Assembly: GCF_002979475.1 (NCBI RefSeq)
Contig: NZ_PCOY01000011.1
Location: 38,418 to 102,417, forward strand
DNA: 64,000 bases
Source of the DNA: Microbacterium sp. MYb62
GTDB lineage: Bacteria; Actinomycetota; Actinomycetes; Actinomycetales; Microbacteriaceae
Reading direction: 5' to 3'
The notes beneath the pieces are model-generated. The model had not been told where the DNA came from and made no database searches. It was given only the letters and a program-made list of their open reading frames with translations. The position numbers were made by a program, and so were the translations under genes. Positions 1-7,587 of this stretch are shown here, piece by piece (within the stretch, counting starts at the first letter, position 1; each line of letters begins with the position of its first letter).

Positions 1-471
1 CGCGCGCCGATCGCGGAGTTCGCGGACGACGACTGGGACGCGCTCGTGCAGACCAACCTCTCCAGTGTCTTCCACCTGTCGCGGCGGGCCGCGGCGGGGA
101 TGATCGCGCGCGGCTCGGGCAAGATCATCCAGATCGGCAGCGTGCAGTCGCAGCTCGCCCGTCCCTCGATCGCGGCGTATTCGGCGACCAAGGGGGCGAT
201 CGTGATGTTCACGAAGGGACTGTGCGCCGACCTGGCTCCGCACGGCATCCAGGCGAACGCGATCGCTCCCGGCTACTTCGCCACCGAGCTCACGCAGGCG
301 CTCGTCGCCGATGAGCAGTTCTCGGCGTGGGTGCGCGGGCGCACGCCCGCCGGCCGGTGGGGCGACACGCGCGACCTCGTCGGCGCACTGGTCTTCCTCG
401 CGAGCGGTGCGAGCGACTTCGTCAACGGGCAGACCCTGTTCGTCGACGGCGGCATGACGGCGGTGGTCTGA
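1..471 (+). CDS. SDR-family oxidoreductase, probable gluconate 5-dehydrogenase (5' end outside window)
   Basis: C-terminal 156 residues of a short-chain dehydrogenase; the frame is open to the window edge. Visible are the NxxS stretch (NLSSVF), the catalytic Ser segment (IGSVQS), the YSATK catalytic Tyr/Lys at visible residues 60-64, and the classical C-terminal SDR end GQTLFVDGGM. Gluconate 5-dehydrogenases (IdnO/Gno) reduce 5-ketogluconate to gluconate in the cytosol. That assignment rests mainly on the neighbours: an idonate-type dehydrogenase and a gluconokinase follow on the same strand. The stop codon shares one base with the next ATG (TGATG), so translation is probably coupled. Another SDR substrate is possible because the cofactor-binding N-terminus cannot be seen. 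Confidence 0.8.
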   Translation, partial: RAPIAEFADDDWDALVQTNLSSVFHLSRRAAAGMIARGSGKIIQIGSVQSQLARPSIAAYSATKGAIVMFTKGLCADLAPHGIQANAIAPGYFATELTQALVADEQFSAWVRGRTPAGRWGDTRDLVGALVFLASGASDFVNGQTLFVDGGMTAVV

Positions 472-1202
472 TGCGTCTCGGTCGCATCGCCACGTCCGAC
501 GGCCCCCGCTGGGTCCGCGAGACGGCAGCGGGACCGGTGCCGATCTCCGACCCCTTCGCGGCCTTCGCCGAAGGCCGCGATCCGCGCGATGAGGGCGACG
601 TCATCGAGGGAGCGCTGCTCCCGCCGGCCGATCCTGTCGTGGTCATCGGCATCGCCCAGAACGGGCCGGGACACGTCTCGCCGGTGCAGGCCTGGCTGAA
701 GAGCCCGAGGACCGTGATCGGCGGCGGCGCCGAGGTCGCGCTGCGTCGCGATGCCGGTGGACAGATCGCCGAAGGGGAGATCGCGGTCGTGATCGGCCGG
801 TCGACCGTCGGTCTGACCGTGCAGAACGCGCATGAGTACGTGCTCGGCGTCACCGCGGTGAACGATCTCTCCAGCCCGGAGCGCGCAGAGTTCGATCCAC
901 GCAACTTCGAGTCGAAGTCCGGAGTGGGGTACACACCGCTCGGGCCGTGGATCGACACCGACGCCGGGATCGACGATGTGGGTCTGGAGGTCGAGGTCGA
1001 CGGACGTCTCGTGGCCGAGACCGGAAGCCGGCAGCTGCCCGTGTCGATCAGGGAGTGCCTCGCGTATGTGACCGGATGGTCGCCGCTCGGACCGGGCGAC
1101 GTGGTGATGACCGGGGCTCCGCACTCGCAGGCGCCGGTGTGCCCTGGACAGCGCGTGACGATCAGGGTGGCCGGAATCGAGTTGGTCACCGCATTCGCGT
1201 GA
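471..1202 (+). CDS. Fumarylacetoacetate hydrolase (FAH) family protein
   Basis: 243 residues, start ATG overlapping the previous stop by one base. The FAH C-terminal fold is recognisable: VVVIGIAQNG near residue 60, an acidic metal-site segment AEGEIAVVIG, VLGVTAVNDLS, ESKSGVGYTPLGPWI and GDVVMTGAPH near the end. FAH enzymes hydrolyse or decarboxylate 2-keto or acylpyruvate-type acids at a divalent metal. Its place inside an idonate/gluconate operon suggests a sugar-acid or keto-acid side reaction, but no substrate can be read from the sequence. It is not one of the canonical steps of idonate degradation. Confidence 0.85.
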   Translation: MRLGRIATSDGPRWVRETAAGPVPISDPFAAFAEGRDPRDEGDVIEGALLPPADPVVVIGIAQNGPGHVSPVQAWLKSPRTVIGGGAEVALRRDAGGQIAEGEIAVVIGRSTVGLTVQNAHEYVLGVTAVNDLSSPERAEFDPRNFESKSGVGYTPLGPWIDTDAGIDDVGLEVEVDGRLVAETGSRQLPVSIRECLAYVTGWSPLGPGDVVMTGAPHSQAPVCPGQRVTIRVAGIELVTAFA

Positions 1203-1218
1203 CCGAGGAAGGAGCACG

Positions 1219-2256
1219 GTGGACAATCTCGCCGTGGTGGCGCACGCCGCCGAAGATCTGCGGATCGAAGACATCGGCACCCCGATGCCCCGAGCTGACG
1301 AGGCTGTCGTGGCCATCGCGTACGGCGGCATCTGCGGATCTGACCTGCACTACTGGCGACATGGAGCCGCGGGTGCCTCCGTCCTGCGCGAGCCGATGAT
1401 CCTGGGGCACGAGGTGTCGGGCGTCGTCGTCACTGCCGCAGCCGATGGCTCGGGCCCTTCCACCGGCACTCCCGTGGCGGTCCATCCGCTCACCCCGCAC
1501 GGCGACGGTCGCACCCCCTGGCCGGCCGAGCACCCGAACCTCGCCCCGGCCTCGACCTATCTCGGCTCCGCGATGCATCTGCCGCACACCCACGGCGCAT
1601 TCGCACGTCGCGTGGCATTGCCGGGACGCATGGTGCACGCCCTTCCCGCCGGCCTCGATCTGCGGACGGCGGCGTTGGCCGAGCCGGCGGCCGTCGCCTG
1701 GCACGGCCTGCAGCGCGCGGGCGACGTGCGCGGGCGCAGCGTGGTCGTGATCGGCGCCGGACCCATCGGCCAACTGGTCGCCGCCGTGGCCCAGCGCAGC
1801 GGTGCGGCCTCCGTGACCGTCACCGACCTGCAGCAGCGACCGCGGGAGATCGCCGGTGCGCGCGGAATCCGCGCGATCGACGCCCGGGCGGAGCAGGAGA
1901 TCGCGGACCTGCATGCCGACGTCGTCGTCGAGTCGAGTGGCACCGTGCCGGGTCTCGCCGCTGCGGTCTCCGCCGCCGTCCGCGGCGGCATCGTGGTGCT
2001 GCTGGGGCTGCAGCGCGGGGGAGAGGTTCCGGCGCCGATGGCGACCGCGATCACTCGGGAACTCACGCTGCGGGGGTCCTTCCGGTTCGGCGCGGAGTTC
2101 GACGCGGTCATCGCCGCTCTGGCCGACGGCAGCCTCGACGTCCGCGGTATCATCAGCGAGGTGCTGCCGGTGGACGATGCGCTCGACGCGTTCGCCCTGG
2201 CCGCCGATCCTGCGAGCTCCTGCAAGGTGCTCATCGACTTCGGCCGGGAGATCTGA
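1219..2256 (+). CDS. idnD: Zinc-type alcohol dehydrogenase, probable L-idonate 5-dehydrogenase
   Basis: 345 residues, GTG start preceded by GAGGAAGGAG. It is an MDR-family enzyme: the catalytic zinc region has CGSDLHYW and GHEVSG, and the Rossmann segment is VVIGAGPIGQL. The GSAMHLPHTHGAFA stretch matches idonate dehydrogenases of the E. coli IdnD kind, which oxidise L-idonate to 5-ketogluconate. Oddity: the lobe that normally carries four structural-zinc cysteines (between HEVSG and GSAMHL) has none, reading AEHPNLAPASTYL. It sits 16 nt after the FAH gene and 2 nt before gluconokinase, so it is part of the operon. A related polyol or sugar-acid dehydrogenase cannot be excluded. Confidence 0.82.
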   Translation: MDNLAVVAHAAEDLRIEDIGTPMPRADEAVVAIAYGGICGSDLHYWRHGAAGASVLREPMILGHEVSGVVVTAAADGSGPSTGTPVAVHPLTPHGDGRTPWPAEHPNLAPASTYLGSAMHLPHTHGAFARRVALPGRMVHALPAGLDLRTAALAEPAAVAWHGLQRAGDVRGRSVVVIGAGPIGQLVAAVAQRSGAASVTVTDLQQRPREIAGARGIRAIDARAEQEIADLHADVVVESSGTVPGLAAAVSAAVRGGIVVLLGLQRGGEVPAPMATAITRELTLRGSFRFGAEFDAVIAALADGSLDVRGIISEVLPVDDALDAFALAADPASSCKVLIDFGREI

Positions 2257-2258
2257 GT

Positions 2259-2747
2259 ATGCGCATCGTCGTGATGGGGCCGAGCGGTTCCGGAAAGTCG
2301 ACCGTCGGCGCGTTCCTCGCCGATGCCGTGGACGCCCGGTTCATCGATGGCGACGATCTGCACCCCGCAGTGAACGTGCGCAAGATGGCGGCGGGTACCC
2401 CGCTGGATGACACGGACCGGCTGCCCTGGCTCCGCCTGGTCGGCGAGACGCTGCAGACGGAGGATCGGATCGTCATCGCCTGCTCCGCCCTCCGACGCGT
2501 CTACCGTGACGTCATCAGGGAACAGGCGCCCGACGCGTTCTTCGCGGAACTCGCGATCGGTCGGGCGGTGCTCGAGGAACGCATGCGGGCGCGCTCCGAC
2601 CATTTCATGCCGCCTGCGCTTCTGCAGTCGCAGCTCGAGACGCTCGAATCCCTCGACGAGGACGAGCAGGGCATCCGCATCGACGGATCAGCGGATGTGC
2701 GAACGGCCGCCGAGAGGATCGCTGCGGCGGCGCAACCGGCACGCTGA
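2259..2747 (+). CDS. gntK: Gluconokinase
   Basis: 162 residues, close to the usual length of GntK-type gluconokinases. P-loop GPSGSGKST is at residues 7-15, followed by the family motifs DGDDLHP and TDRLPWL and the CSALRRVYRD segment. It phosphorylates gluconate to 6-phosphogluconate with ATP in the cytosol. It completes the route idonate to 5-ketogluconate to gluconate to 6-phosphogluconate formed with the upstream genes. The start lies 2 nt after the dehydrogenase stop with GGGAGA upstream. No clear terminator is visible after it. Confidence 0.95.
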   Translation: MRIVVMGPSGSGKSTVGAFLADAVDARFIDGDDLHPAVNVRKMAAGTPLDDTDRLPWLRLVGETLQTEDRIVIACSALRRVYRDVIREQAPDAFFAELAIGRAVLEERMRARSDHFMPPALLQSQLETLESLDEDEQGIRIDGSADVRTAAERIAAAAQPAR

Positions 2748-2766
2748 GCGTGCGGTCGCCGGGACG

Positions 2767-2892
2767 TCAGTCCTTGCGGTAGCCGGAGCGTCCCATGGCG
2801 AACAGCGCGATGAACGACGTGACCGCGGCGCACACGGTCATGGCGCCGATCAGCCAGAGGAGTGCGTGCGAGAGGAAGGCGCCGTCGAGCAT
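2767..2892 (-). CDS. Small single-helix membrane protein (41 aa), unknown function
   Basis: A 41-residue minus-strand reading frame starting MLDGAFLSHALLWLIG, with one hydrophobic helix over roughly residues 5-31 and a basic tail GRSGYRKD. GGAGAA lies 6 nt upstream of the ATG, and a TAGGCT -10-like box (complement of 2934-2939) lies about 40 nt upstream. The gene fills the gap between the gluconokinase and L25 genes and is divergent from L25. Topology by the positive-inside rule would put the C-terminus in the cytoplasm. Real coding is inferred from the start signals and the membrane pattern. Confidence 0.6.
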   Translation of the reverse strand: MLDGAFLSHALLWLIGAMTVCAAVTSFIALFAMGRSGYRKD

Positions 2893-2952
2893 GGGGAGTT
2901 CTCCGTGTTCTGCAGAAAAGGACCGGTGTCATCAGCCTATCGGGTCATCCGG

Positions 2953-3116
2953 TACCATTGAGGCTGTACCTCGGCGAGGGATGCTTCTGCGCGTGCGCGA
3001 ACATCCGTTATCGACGCGGCGAAGCAAGCCCGGTGGCTTTCCTCCTGCGTCAGCGAGTTCGAAAATTCCAAGACCACCGCGCGGCGCCTTCGCTGCGTGC
3101 CCCGAAGGAGAACCCC
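2953..3116 (+). promoter_or_regulatory. Candidate promoter and long 5' leader of the L25 gene
   Basis: A -10-like TACCAT lies at 2953-2958, about 160 nt before the L25 start, which implies a leader of about 150 nt. The leader can fold: GGATG at 2979-2983 pairs with CATCC at 3002-3006 around an inner GCGC/GCGC pair, and GAAGC pairs with GCTTTC further down. GAAGGAG just before 3117 is the Shine-Dalgarno. L25-family genes elsewhere can be regulated, but no known leader family was recognised here. Confidence 0.4.
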
Positions 3117-3725
3117 ATGTCTGAAGACACCAAGGTCCAGGCCGAGCTCCGCGAGAGCTTCGGCAAGGGCTTCGCCCGCCGCCTCCGCGCCGCCGGCAAG
3201 ATCCCCGCCGTCATCTACGGCCACGGCACCGAGCCGGTGCACGTCGCGCTGCCGGGCCACCAGGTCTCGCTCATCATCCGTCGCGCCAACGCGCTGCTCG
3301 AGCTCGACATCGAGGGCAAGGGCCAGCTCGCCCTCGTCAAGGATGTCCAGCGCGACCCGGTGCACCAGATCATCGAGCACATCGACCTGCTCGTCGTGAA
3401 GAAGGGCGAGAAGGTCGCCATCGACGTCCCGATCGTCGTCACGGGCGAGTCCGCGTCGGGCACCATCGTGAACCTCGACGCGACCACGCTGTCGATCGAG
3501 GCCGAGGCCACGCACATCCCGCAGAACATCGAGGTCTCGGTCGAGGGCCTGGAAGAGGGCGCGCACATCACCGGCGCCGACGTGAAGCTCCCCAAGGGCT
3601 CCACGCTGCTCTCCGACCCCGAGGTCCTCGTCGTCGCGATCTCCGTCCCGGCTGCACCCACCGAGGATGACGCCGCGGCCGACGCCGAGACCGCCGAGAC
3701 CGCCGAAGAGGCCGCCGCGGAGTGA
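3117..3725 (+). CDS. rplY: 50S ribosomal protein L25/general stress protein Ctc
   Basis: 202 residues, the long (TL5/CTC) form. The N-terminal half is the 5S-rRNA-binding L25 domain (ELRESFGKGFARRLR, GKIPAVIYGHG, DVQRDPV..IEHIDL). A beta-rich C-terminal domain follows (KVAIDVPIVVTGE, LSIEAEATHIP, VSVEGLEEGAHI), then an acidic Ala/Glu tail. It binds 5S rRNA in the large subunit; the CTC form is stress-linked in Gram-positives. The ATG at 3117 is chosen for its GAAGGAG and the homologous N-terminus; the frame is open further upstream, but that part looks non-coding. A strong terminator follows, then pth. Confidence 0.95.
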   Translation: MSEDTKVQAELRESFGKGFARRLRAAGKIPAVIYGHGTEPVHVALPGHQVSLIIRRANALLELDIEGKGQLALVKDVQRDPVHQIIEHIDLLVVKKGEKVAIDVPIVVTGESASGTIVNLDATTLSIEAEATHIPQNIEVSVEGLEEGAHITGADVKLPKGSTLLSDPEVLVVAISVPAAPTEDDAAADAETAETAEEAAAE

Positions 3726-3742
3726 TCTCCGGCTGATTCATC

Positions 3743-3777
3743 ACAGAGGGGACGCGATCCGATCGCGTCCCTTCTGT
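3743..3777 (+). terminator. Terminator after the L25 gene
   Basis: Arms 3743-3759 and 3761-3777 are complementary over 17 positions with one G-U pair (core GGGACGCG/CGCGTCCC). In practice the loop is the ATC-C-GAT centre. The hairpin ends in CTTCTGT and lies between L25 and pth. Confidence 0.8.
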
Positions 3778-3825
3778 CGTATCCTGACCGAGGCGGCGCG
3801 CCCCGGGCAGGGAGAGGACGACGAC

Positions 3826-4407
3826 ATGGCATCGACCTGGCTCGTGGTGGGACTCGGGAATCCCGGCCCGCGATACGAGAGCACCCGGCACAACATCGGC
3901 CAGATGGTCGTCGACGAGATTGCCGCGCGACGCAGCGAGGCGTTCCGCGAGCACAAGGGCGGTGCGCGCGTCGTCGAGACGTGGTTGCGTCCCGGAGCGG
4001 ACAAGCTGGTGCTCGCCAAGCCGAACACCTTCATGAACGTCTCCGGCACTCCCGTGGCGGCCCTGGCCCGGTTCTACTCGGTCCCCTCCGAGCAGGTCGT
4101 CGTCGTGCATGACGAGCTCGACATCCCGTTCGACACGGTCAAGCTCAAGACCGGGGGCGGACATGGCGGGCACAACGGCGTGCGGGATGTCGCGCGCGCG
4201 CTGGGCACAGCGGACTTCCCGCGGGTGCGGGTGGGCATCGGCCGCCCGGTCGGGCGCCAGGATCCTGCGGACTGGGTGCTCGCGCCTTTCGGGAAGGACG
4301 AACGACCGAATCTGCCGATCCTCATCTCGGATGCCGCCGACGCGGTCGAGATGCTCGTGGCCGAAGGACTGCTCGCCGCACAGCAGAAGCATCACGCGCC
4401 GCGCTGA
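3826..4407 (+). CDS. pth: Peptidyl-tRNA hydrolase
   Basis: 193 residues, the standard length. It releases tRNA from peptidyl-tRNA that drops off ribosomes. Signature residues are visible: GLGNPGPRYESTRHN with catalytic His22, KPNTFMNVSG, VVHDELDIPF with the catalytic Asp, and GGGHGGHNGVRD. The L25-pth order is common in bacteria. A TATCCT box at about 3780 lies between the L25 terminator and this gene and may give it its own promoter. It converges with the proline-rich membrane protein, 32 nt from its stop. Confidence 0.96.
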   Translation: MASTWLVVGLGNPGPRYESTRHNIGQMVVDEIAARRSEAFREHKGGARVVETWLRPGADKLVLAKPNTFMNVSGTPVAALARFYSVPSEQVVVVHDELDIPFDTVKLKTGGGHGGHNGVRDVARALGTADFPRVRVGIGRPVGRQDPADWVLAPFGKDERPNLPILISDAADAVEMLVAEGLLAAQQKHHAPR

Positions 4408-4439
4408 AGCAGCGGCCGTCACGGCCGGACCGCAGCCGG

Positions 4440-5192
4440 TCAGGCGGTGAAGGCCGCGAAACCGGCCGCGCTGCCCGCCACGAGGGCGATGACGAGCACG
4501 ACGAAGAAGATCGCCGAACCGATCACGGCGACGACGAGGGCGGCGATGCCGGCGCCGCGCCCCTGCTTCTTGCGGATGGCGATGATGCCGAGCACGATCG
4601 CGGCGATGCCGAAGACGGTACCGGCCCAGAACGACAGCTCCGTCCACAGCACCTGATCGCGTGCGGGGGCGAGGACGCTGAGGTCATCCGCGGTCACGCT
4701 CGCGCCCTGGGGGAGGACCCGTCCGATCTCGAAGGCGTTGATGCCGGCGATGAGGGGCGTCACGATCGCGGCGATGAGGGCGAGGATCAGGGCGAGCATC
4801 CCGGGGAATCCGGAGGGGCGCGTCGTGGTGTCGGGAACCGTGTAGGCACCTGCCGGTGCGTCATAGCCGCCGACCGGCACCTGGTAGGCCCCGGGAGGGG
4901 CTGCCGGATAGCCGGACGCGGGAGGAGCCGCCGGGTACCCGGGAGCGGAAGGGACTCCCTGGGAGGTCGGGGAGGTCGGATACGCCGGCACGGCCGGGGG
5001 CGCTGCGGGCGCCGGGTACCCGGGCGCTGCCGGGAGTGCGTCGCTCCCCGGGGCGGCAGGCGCATGCGGCGCGGCGAATGCCGGGGGCGGCGGAACCGCG
5101 TCGAACGGCGCTGCGGGCGCAGAGGTCACGGGTGGCACCGGCGTCTCAGGTGTCACGGCGCCGGACGGGGGAGGCAGCTGGGGATCAGTCAC
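4440..5192 (-). CDS. Proline-rich membrane protein (DUF4190-like), unknown function
   Basis: 250 residues, GTG start. Residues 1 to about 125 are disordered and rich in Pro, Ala, Gly and Tyr, with repeated GYPA-type units. The C-terminal half has a hydrophobic segment (MLALILALIAAIVTPLIAG), a short outer loop, and two further helices around a basic turn (IAIRKKQGRGAG), as in DUF4190-type proteins. The function is unknown; such proteins are common in actinobacteria with a long cytoplasmic or interactive Pro-rich arm. The start is supported by a TAGGAT box exactly 6 nt upstream. It is convergent with pth and just downstream of trpS. Confidence 0.75.
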   Translation of the reverse strand: MTDPQLPPPSGAVTPETPVPPVTSAPAAPFDAVPPPPAFAAPHAPAAPGSDALPAAPGYPAPAAPPAVPAYPTSPTSQGVPSAPGYPAAPPASGYPAAPPGAYQVPVGGYDAPAGAYTVPDTTTRPSGFPGMLALILALIAAIVTPLIAGINAFEIGRVLPQGASVTADDLSVLAPARDQVLWTELSFWAGTVFGIAAIVLGIIAIRKKQGRGAGIAALVVAVIGSAIFFVVLVIALVAGSAAGFAAFTA

Positions 5193-5198
5193 GCCCCC

Positions 5199-5204
5199 AT
5201 CCTA
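5199..5204 (-). promoter_or_regulatory. Leaderless -10 box for the proline-rich membrane protein
   Basis: TAGGAT on the minus strand, 6 nt before the GTG at 5192. The spacing predicts transcription starting at or beside the start codon. It lies in the 21 bp gap after the trpS stop. Confidence 0.6.
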
Positions 5205-5213
5205 AGGTGCGGC

Positions 5214-6218
5214 TCAGACGCGCCGGAGCAGTCCCACGCGGTCGTACACGTCCGACAGGGTCGCGTCGGCGACGGCGTCGGCGCGCGCGGCGTTCTCGGC
5301 CAGGATGCGGTCGAGTTCGGCAGGATCGTCGAGCAGTTCGAGCGCCCGCGTCCGCACCGGCTCGAACTCGTTCACGACGACCTCGGCCAGGCCCTTCTTG
5401 AAGTCGCCGTATCCGCGTCCCGCGTACTCGTCCTCGATCGCGGCGACCTGACGGCCGGTGAGGGCGGCGTAGATCGTCAGGAGGTTGGAGACGCCGGGCT
5501 TGTTCTCCCGATCGAAGTGCACCGAGCCTTCGTTGTCGGTCACCGCTCGCATGACCTTCTTCGCCGACTTCGCCGGGTCGTCCAGCATCCACAGCACGCC
5601 TGCATCGCTCTCCGCCGACTTCGACATCTTGGCGGTCGGGTTCTGCAGGTCGTAGATGCGGGCGGTCTCCTTCTGGATGACCGGCATCGGCACCGTGAAG
5701 GTCTCGCCGAACCGCGAGTTGAAGCGCTCCGCCAGGTCGCGCGTGAGCTCGACGTGCTGCTTCTGGTCGTCGCCCACCGGCACCACATCGGTCTGGTAGA
5801 GCAGGATGTCTGCGGCCATGAGAACCGGGTACGTGAACAGTCCGACGCTCGTCGACTCTGCGCCGTAGCGGGAGGACTTGTCCTTGAACTGCGTCATCCG
5901 GCCGGCCTCGCCGAAGCCCGTGATCGTGCTGAGGATCCACGCGAGCTCGGCGTGCGCGCGCACGTGCGACTGCACGTACAGCGTCGACAGCGAGGGCTCG
6001 ATGCCCGCGGCGATGTACTGCGCGGCCGTGCGGCGCGTCTTCTCACGCAGCTCCGCCGGGTCCTGGGCGACCGTGATCGCATGCAGGTCGACGACGGAGA
6101 AGTATGCGTCGTATGACGTCTGCAGCTCTCGCCACTGGAGCAGCGCGCCGATGTAGTTGCCGATCTGGAGAGAATCGGCGGAGGGCTGCATTCCGGAGTA
6201 AAGGCGAGGTTTCGTCAC
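5214..6218 (-). CDS. trpS: Tryptophanyl-tRNA synthetase
   Basis: 334 residues, usual for bacterial TrpRS. This class I synthetase activates Trp with ATP and charges tRNA-Trp. The HIGH-equivalent is at residues 18-25 (QIGNYIGA), and AKMSKSAES contains the KMSKS loop at 197-201. Other family segments are YSGMQPSADSLQ, DLHAITV and DILLYQTDVVPVGDDQKQH, which binds Trp. The start is GTG: TAGGAT ends 6 nt upstream, arguing for a leaderless mRNA. It is divergent from the SRPBCC gene with only 44 bp between the start codons. Confidence 0.96.
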   Translation of the reverse strand: MTKPRLYSGMQPSADSLQIGNYIGALLQWRELQTSYDAYFSVVDLHAITVAQDPAELREKTRRTAAQYIAAGIEPSLSTLYVQSHVRAHAELAWILSTITGFGEAGRMTQFKDKSSRYGAESTSVGLFTYPVLMAADILLYQTDVVPVGDDQKQHVELTRDLAERFNSRFGETFTVPMPVIQKETARIYDLQNPTAKMSKSAESDAGVLWMLDDPAKSAKKVMRAVTDNEGSVHFDRENKPGVSNLLTIYAALTGRQVAAIEDEYAGRGYGDFKKGLAEVVVNEFEPVRTRALELLDDPAELDRILAENAARADAVADATLSDVYDRVGLLRRV

Positions 6219-6224
6219 CGTTCA

Positions 6225-6230
6225 ATCCTA
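6225..6230 (-). promoter_or_regulatory. Leaderless -10 box for trpS
   Basis: TAGGAT on the minus strand, 6 nt before the GTG at 6218. No good -35 element is visible. Confidence 0.6.
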
Positions 6231-6250
6231 TGGGGTGCGTGCGGTGCCCC

Positions 6251-6256
6251 TACGAT
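6251..6256 (+). promoter_or_regulatory. Leaderless -10 box for the SRPBCC gene
   Basis: TACGAT, 6 nt before the ATG at 6263. It faces the trpS promoter across 20 bp. Confidence 0.55.
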
Positions 6257-6262
6257 GGGCGC

Positions 6263-6907
6263 ATGGCGTCCGAATCCCCTCGCTCCCGGCCGCGAGGGGA
6301 CGGAGCGCTCTACGTCGAGATCCTCATCCGCGCGACCATCGACGAGGTGTGGCGCCTCACACAGGACCCCGCCTCCCACGTGCGCTGGGATGCGCGATTC
6401 AGCGATATCGTCCCGCAGCGCACCAGAGCGGACGGCGCGCAGGACTTCCGTTACGAGCTCGACCTCGGTGTGCACACCATCCGCGGCACCGGCGTCTCGC
6501 TCGCGACGAAGGAGAGCCCCTCGGGCGAGCGGACCTCCGCGCTGCTCTTCGATACCGACGACGCGCTGTCGCCGCTCGGCGCCGGGCGCGGCTACTGGCG
6601 CTATGTGCCGACCGAGGAGGGCGTCCGGTTCCTCACCGGCTACGACTACGTGCCAGGGTGGGGATGGCTCGGGCGGGTGCTCGATCCGGTGATCACCCGG
6701 CGCTTCATCTGGTGGCTCACGGCGCGCAGCTTCGATCGTCTGCGGCTGTGGGCGGAGGAGGGGATCGCACCGGAGGACGCCAGCGGGTGGCGGTCGTTGC
6801 GCCGTGGACACCGGCCTCGCGCACGGAACTGCCTGTCGCGACCTCCTCGACGCACCGGCCGCACGATCATGGCGGACGCACCGGAATCGCTCGAGGAGAT
6901 CGCATGA
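6263..6907 (+). CDS. SRPBCC/START-like family protein
   Basis: 214 residues. Residues about 15-160 fit the SRPBCC (polyketide cyclase/START-like) fold, which begins with ALYVEILIRATIDEVWRL and holds a hydrophobic ligand pocket; TQDPASHVRWD follows the first strand-helix unit. The C-terminal helix includes PVITRRFIWWLTARSFDRLR. The ligand is unknown. The ATG at 6263 is preferred because the -10 box is 6 nt upstream; the longer open frame overlaps trpS. Its stop overlaps the next gene by 4 nt, so it is the first gene of a three-gene operon with two DUF4166 proteins. Confidence 0.75.
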   Translation: MASESPRSRPRGDGALYVEILIRATIDEVWRLTQDPASHVRWDARFSDIVPQRTRADGAQDFRYELDLGVHTIRGTGVSLATKESPSGERTSALLFDTDDALSPLGAGRGYWRYVPTEEGVRFLTGYDYVPGWGWLGRVLDPVITRRFIWWLTARSFDRLRLWAEEGIAPEDASGWRSLRRGHRPRARNCLSRPPRRTGRTIMADAPESLEEIA

Positions 6908-7587
6908 CGAGGGGGAACGGGATCTTCGAGCGCGTGCTCGGAGACGACTTCGGGAGGCTCCATCCGCAGTTGCAGCGCCGCTTCGGCGTCGGCGTCGACG
7001 CGGGCTACGGCTGCATCGGGCGCGGGGTGATGACGCAGGTGCGTCGAGGCCCGTGGTGGACGCTGCCCTTCCTCCTGATCGGCACGTTCCGCAACATCCT
7101 GTTCCCCGAGCGTGGGCGCGATGTGCCCTTCCGGATCGACAACCACGCCTACGTCGACGACTTCGGGCGCGAGACCGTGACCTTCGTGAGGACGATGGAC
7201 GTGCGCCCCGGCCGCAGACGCCGTTTCGACGCGACCATGATCTACAGCGATGCGCGTCGGCGGGTGGTCGACTACCTGGGGACGCACCAGCACCTCGCGG
7301 TCGACCTCGACCTGGCCGTCACCGACGACGGCGGGCTTCTCCTCACCTCGGGCGCACAGCGCTTCTATGAGGGGCGCCTCGCCTTCCGGTTCCCGATGCT
7401 GTTCAGCGGACGCGCCCGGCTCCTCGAGCGCTACGACGACGCGCAGGAGCGCTATCTGATCGACCTCGAGATCCACAACGACGTGTTCGGATTCCTGTTC
7501 GGCTACCAGGGGACGTTCACGTGCGAGTTCGTCGACGGGCCGGCGCCCGCGACCGTGAAACCGTACCGCGAGGAGATACGGGAGTGA
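6904..7587 (+). CDS. DUF4166 domain-containing protein (copy 1)
   Basis: 227 residues, ATGA overlap with the preceding gene. It fits the DUF4166 family, often found fused to saccharopine-dehydrogenase-like proteins or alone. Visible are FERVLGDDFGRLHPQLQRRF at the N-terminus, a GRDVPFRIDN core, the YLGTHQHLAVDLDLAV strand pair, and a C-terminal NDVFGFLFGYQGTF segment. No catalytic residues are known for the family. It is followed without a gap by a second DUF4166-like gene with the same DVPFRID core, so the pair probably arose by tandem duplication. Confidence 0.75.
   Translation: MTRGNGIFERVLGDDFGRLHPQLQRRFGVGVDAGYGCIGRGVMTQVRRGPWWTLPFLLIGTFRNILFPERGRDVPFRIDNHAYVDDFGRETVTFVRTMDVRPGRRRRFDATMIYSDARRRVVDYLGTHQHLAVDLDLAVTDDGGLLLTSGAQRFYEGRLAFRFPMLFSGRARLLERYDDAQERYLIDLEIHNDVFGFLFGYQGTFTCEFVDGPAPATVKPYREEIRE

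Noticed and set aside
273..1331. 352-residue minus-strand frame opposite the FAH and dehydrogenase genes
   Set aside because: It is a high-GC shadow frame without motifs. The plus-strand genes have clear families and Shine-Dalgarno sites.
4408..4439. GGCCGTCACGGCC symmetry between pth and the convergent membrane protein as a terminator
   Set aside because: The centre is too tight to form a normal loop and no U-tract follows. It is too weak to list.
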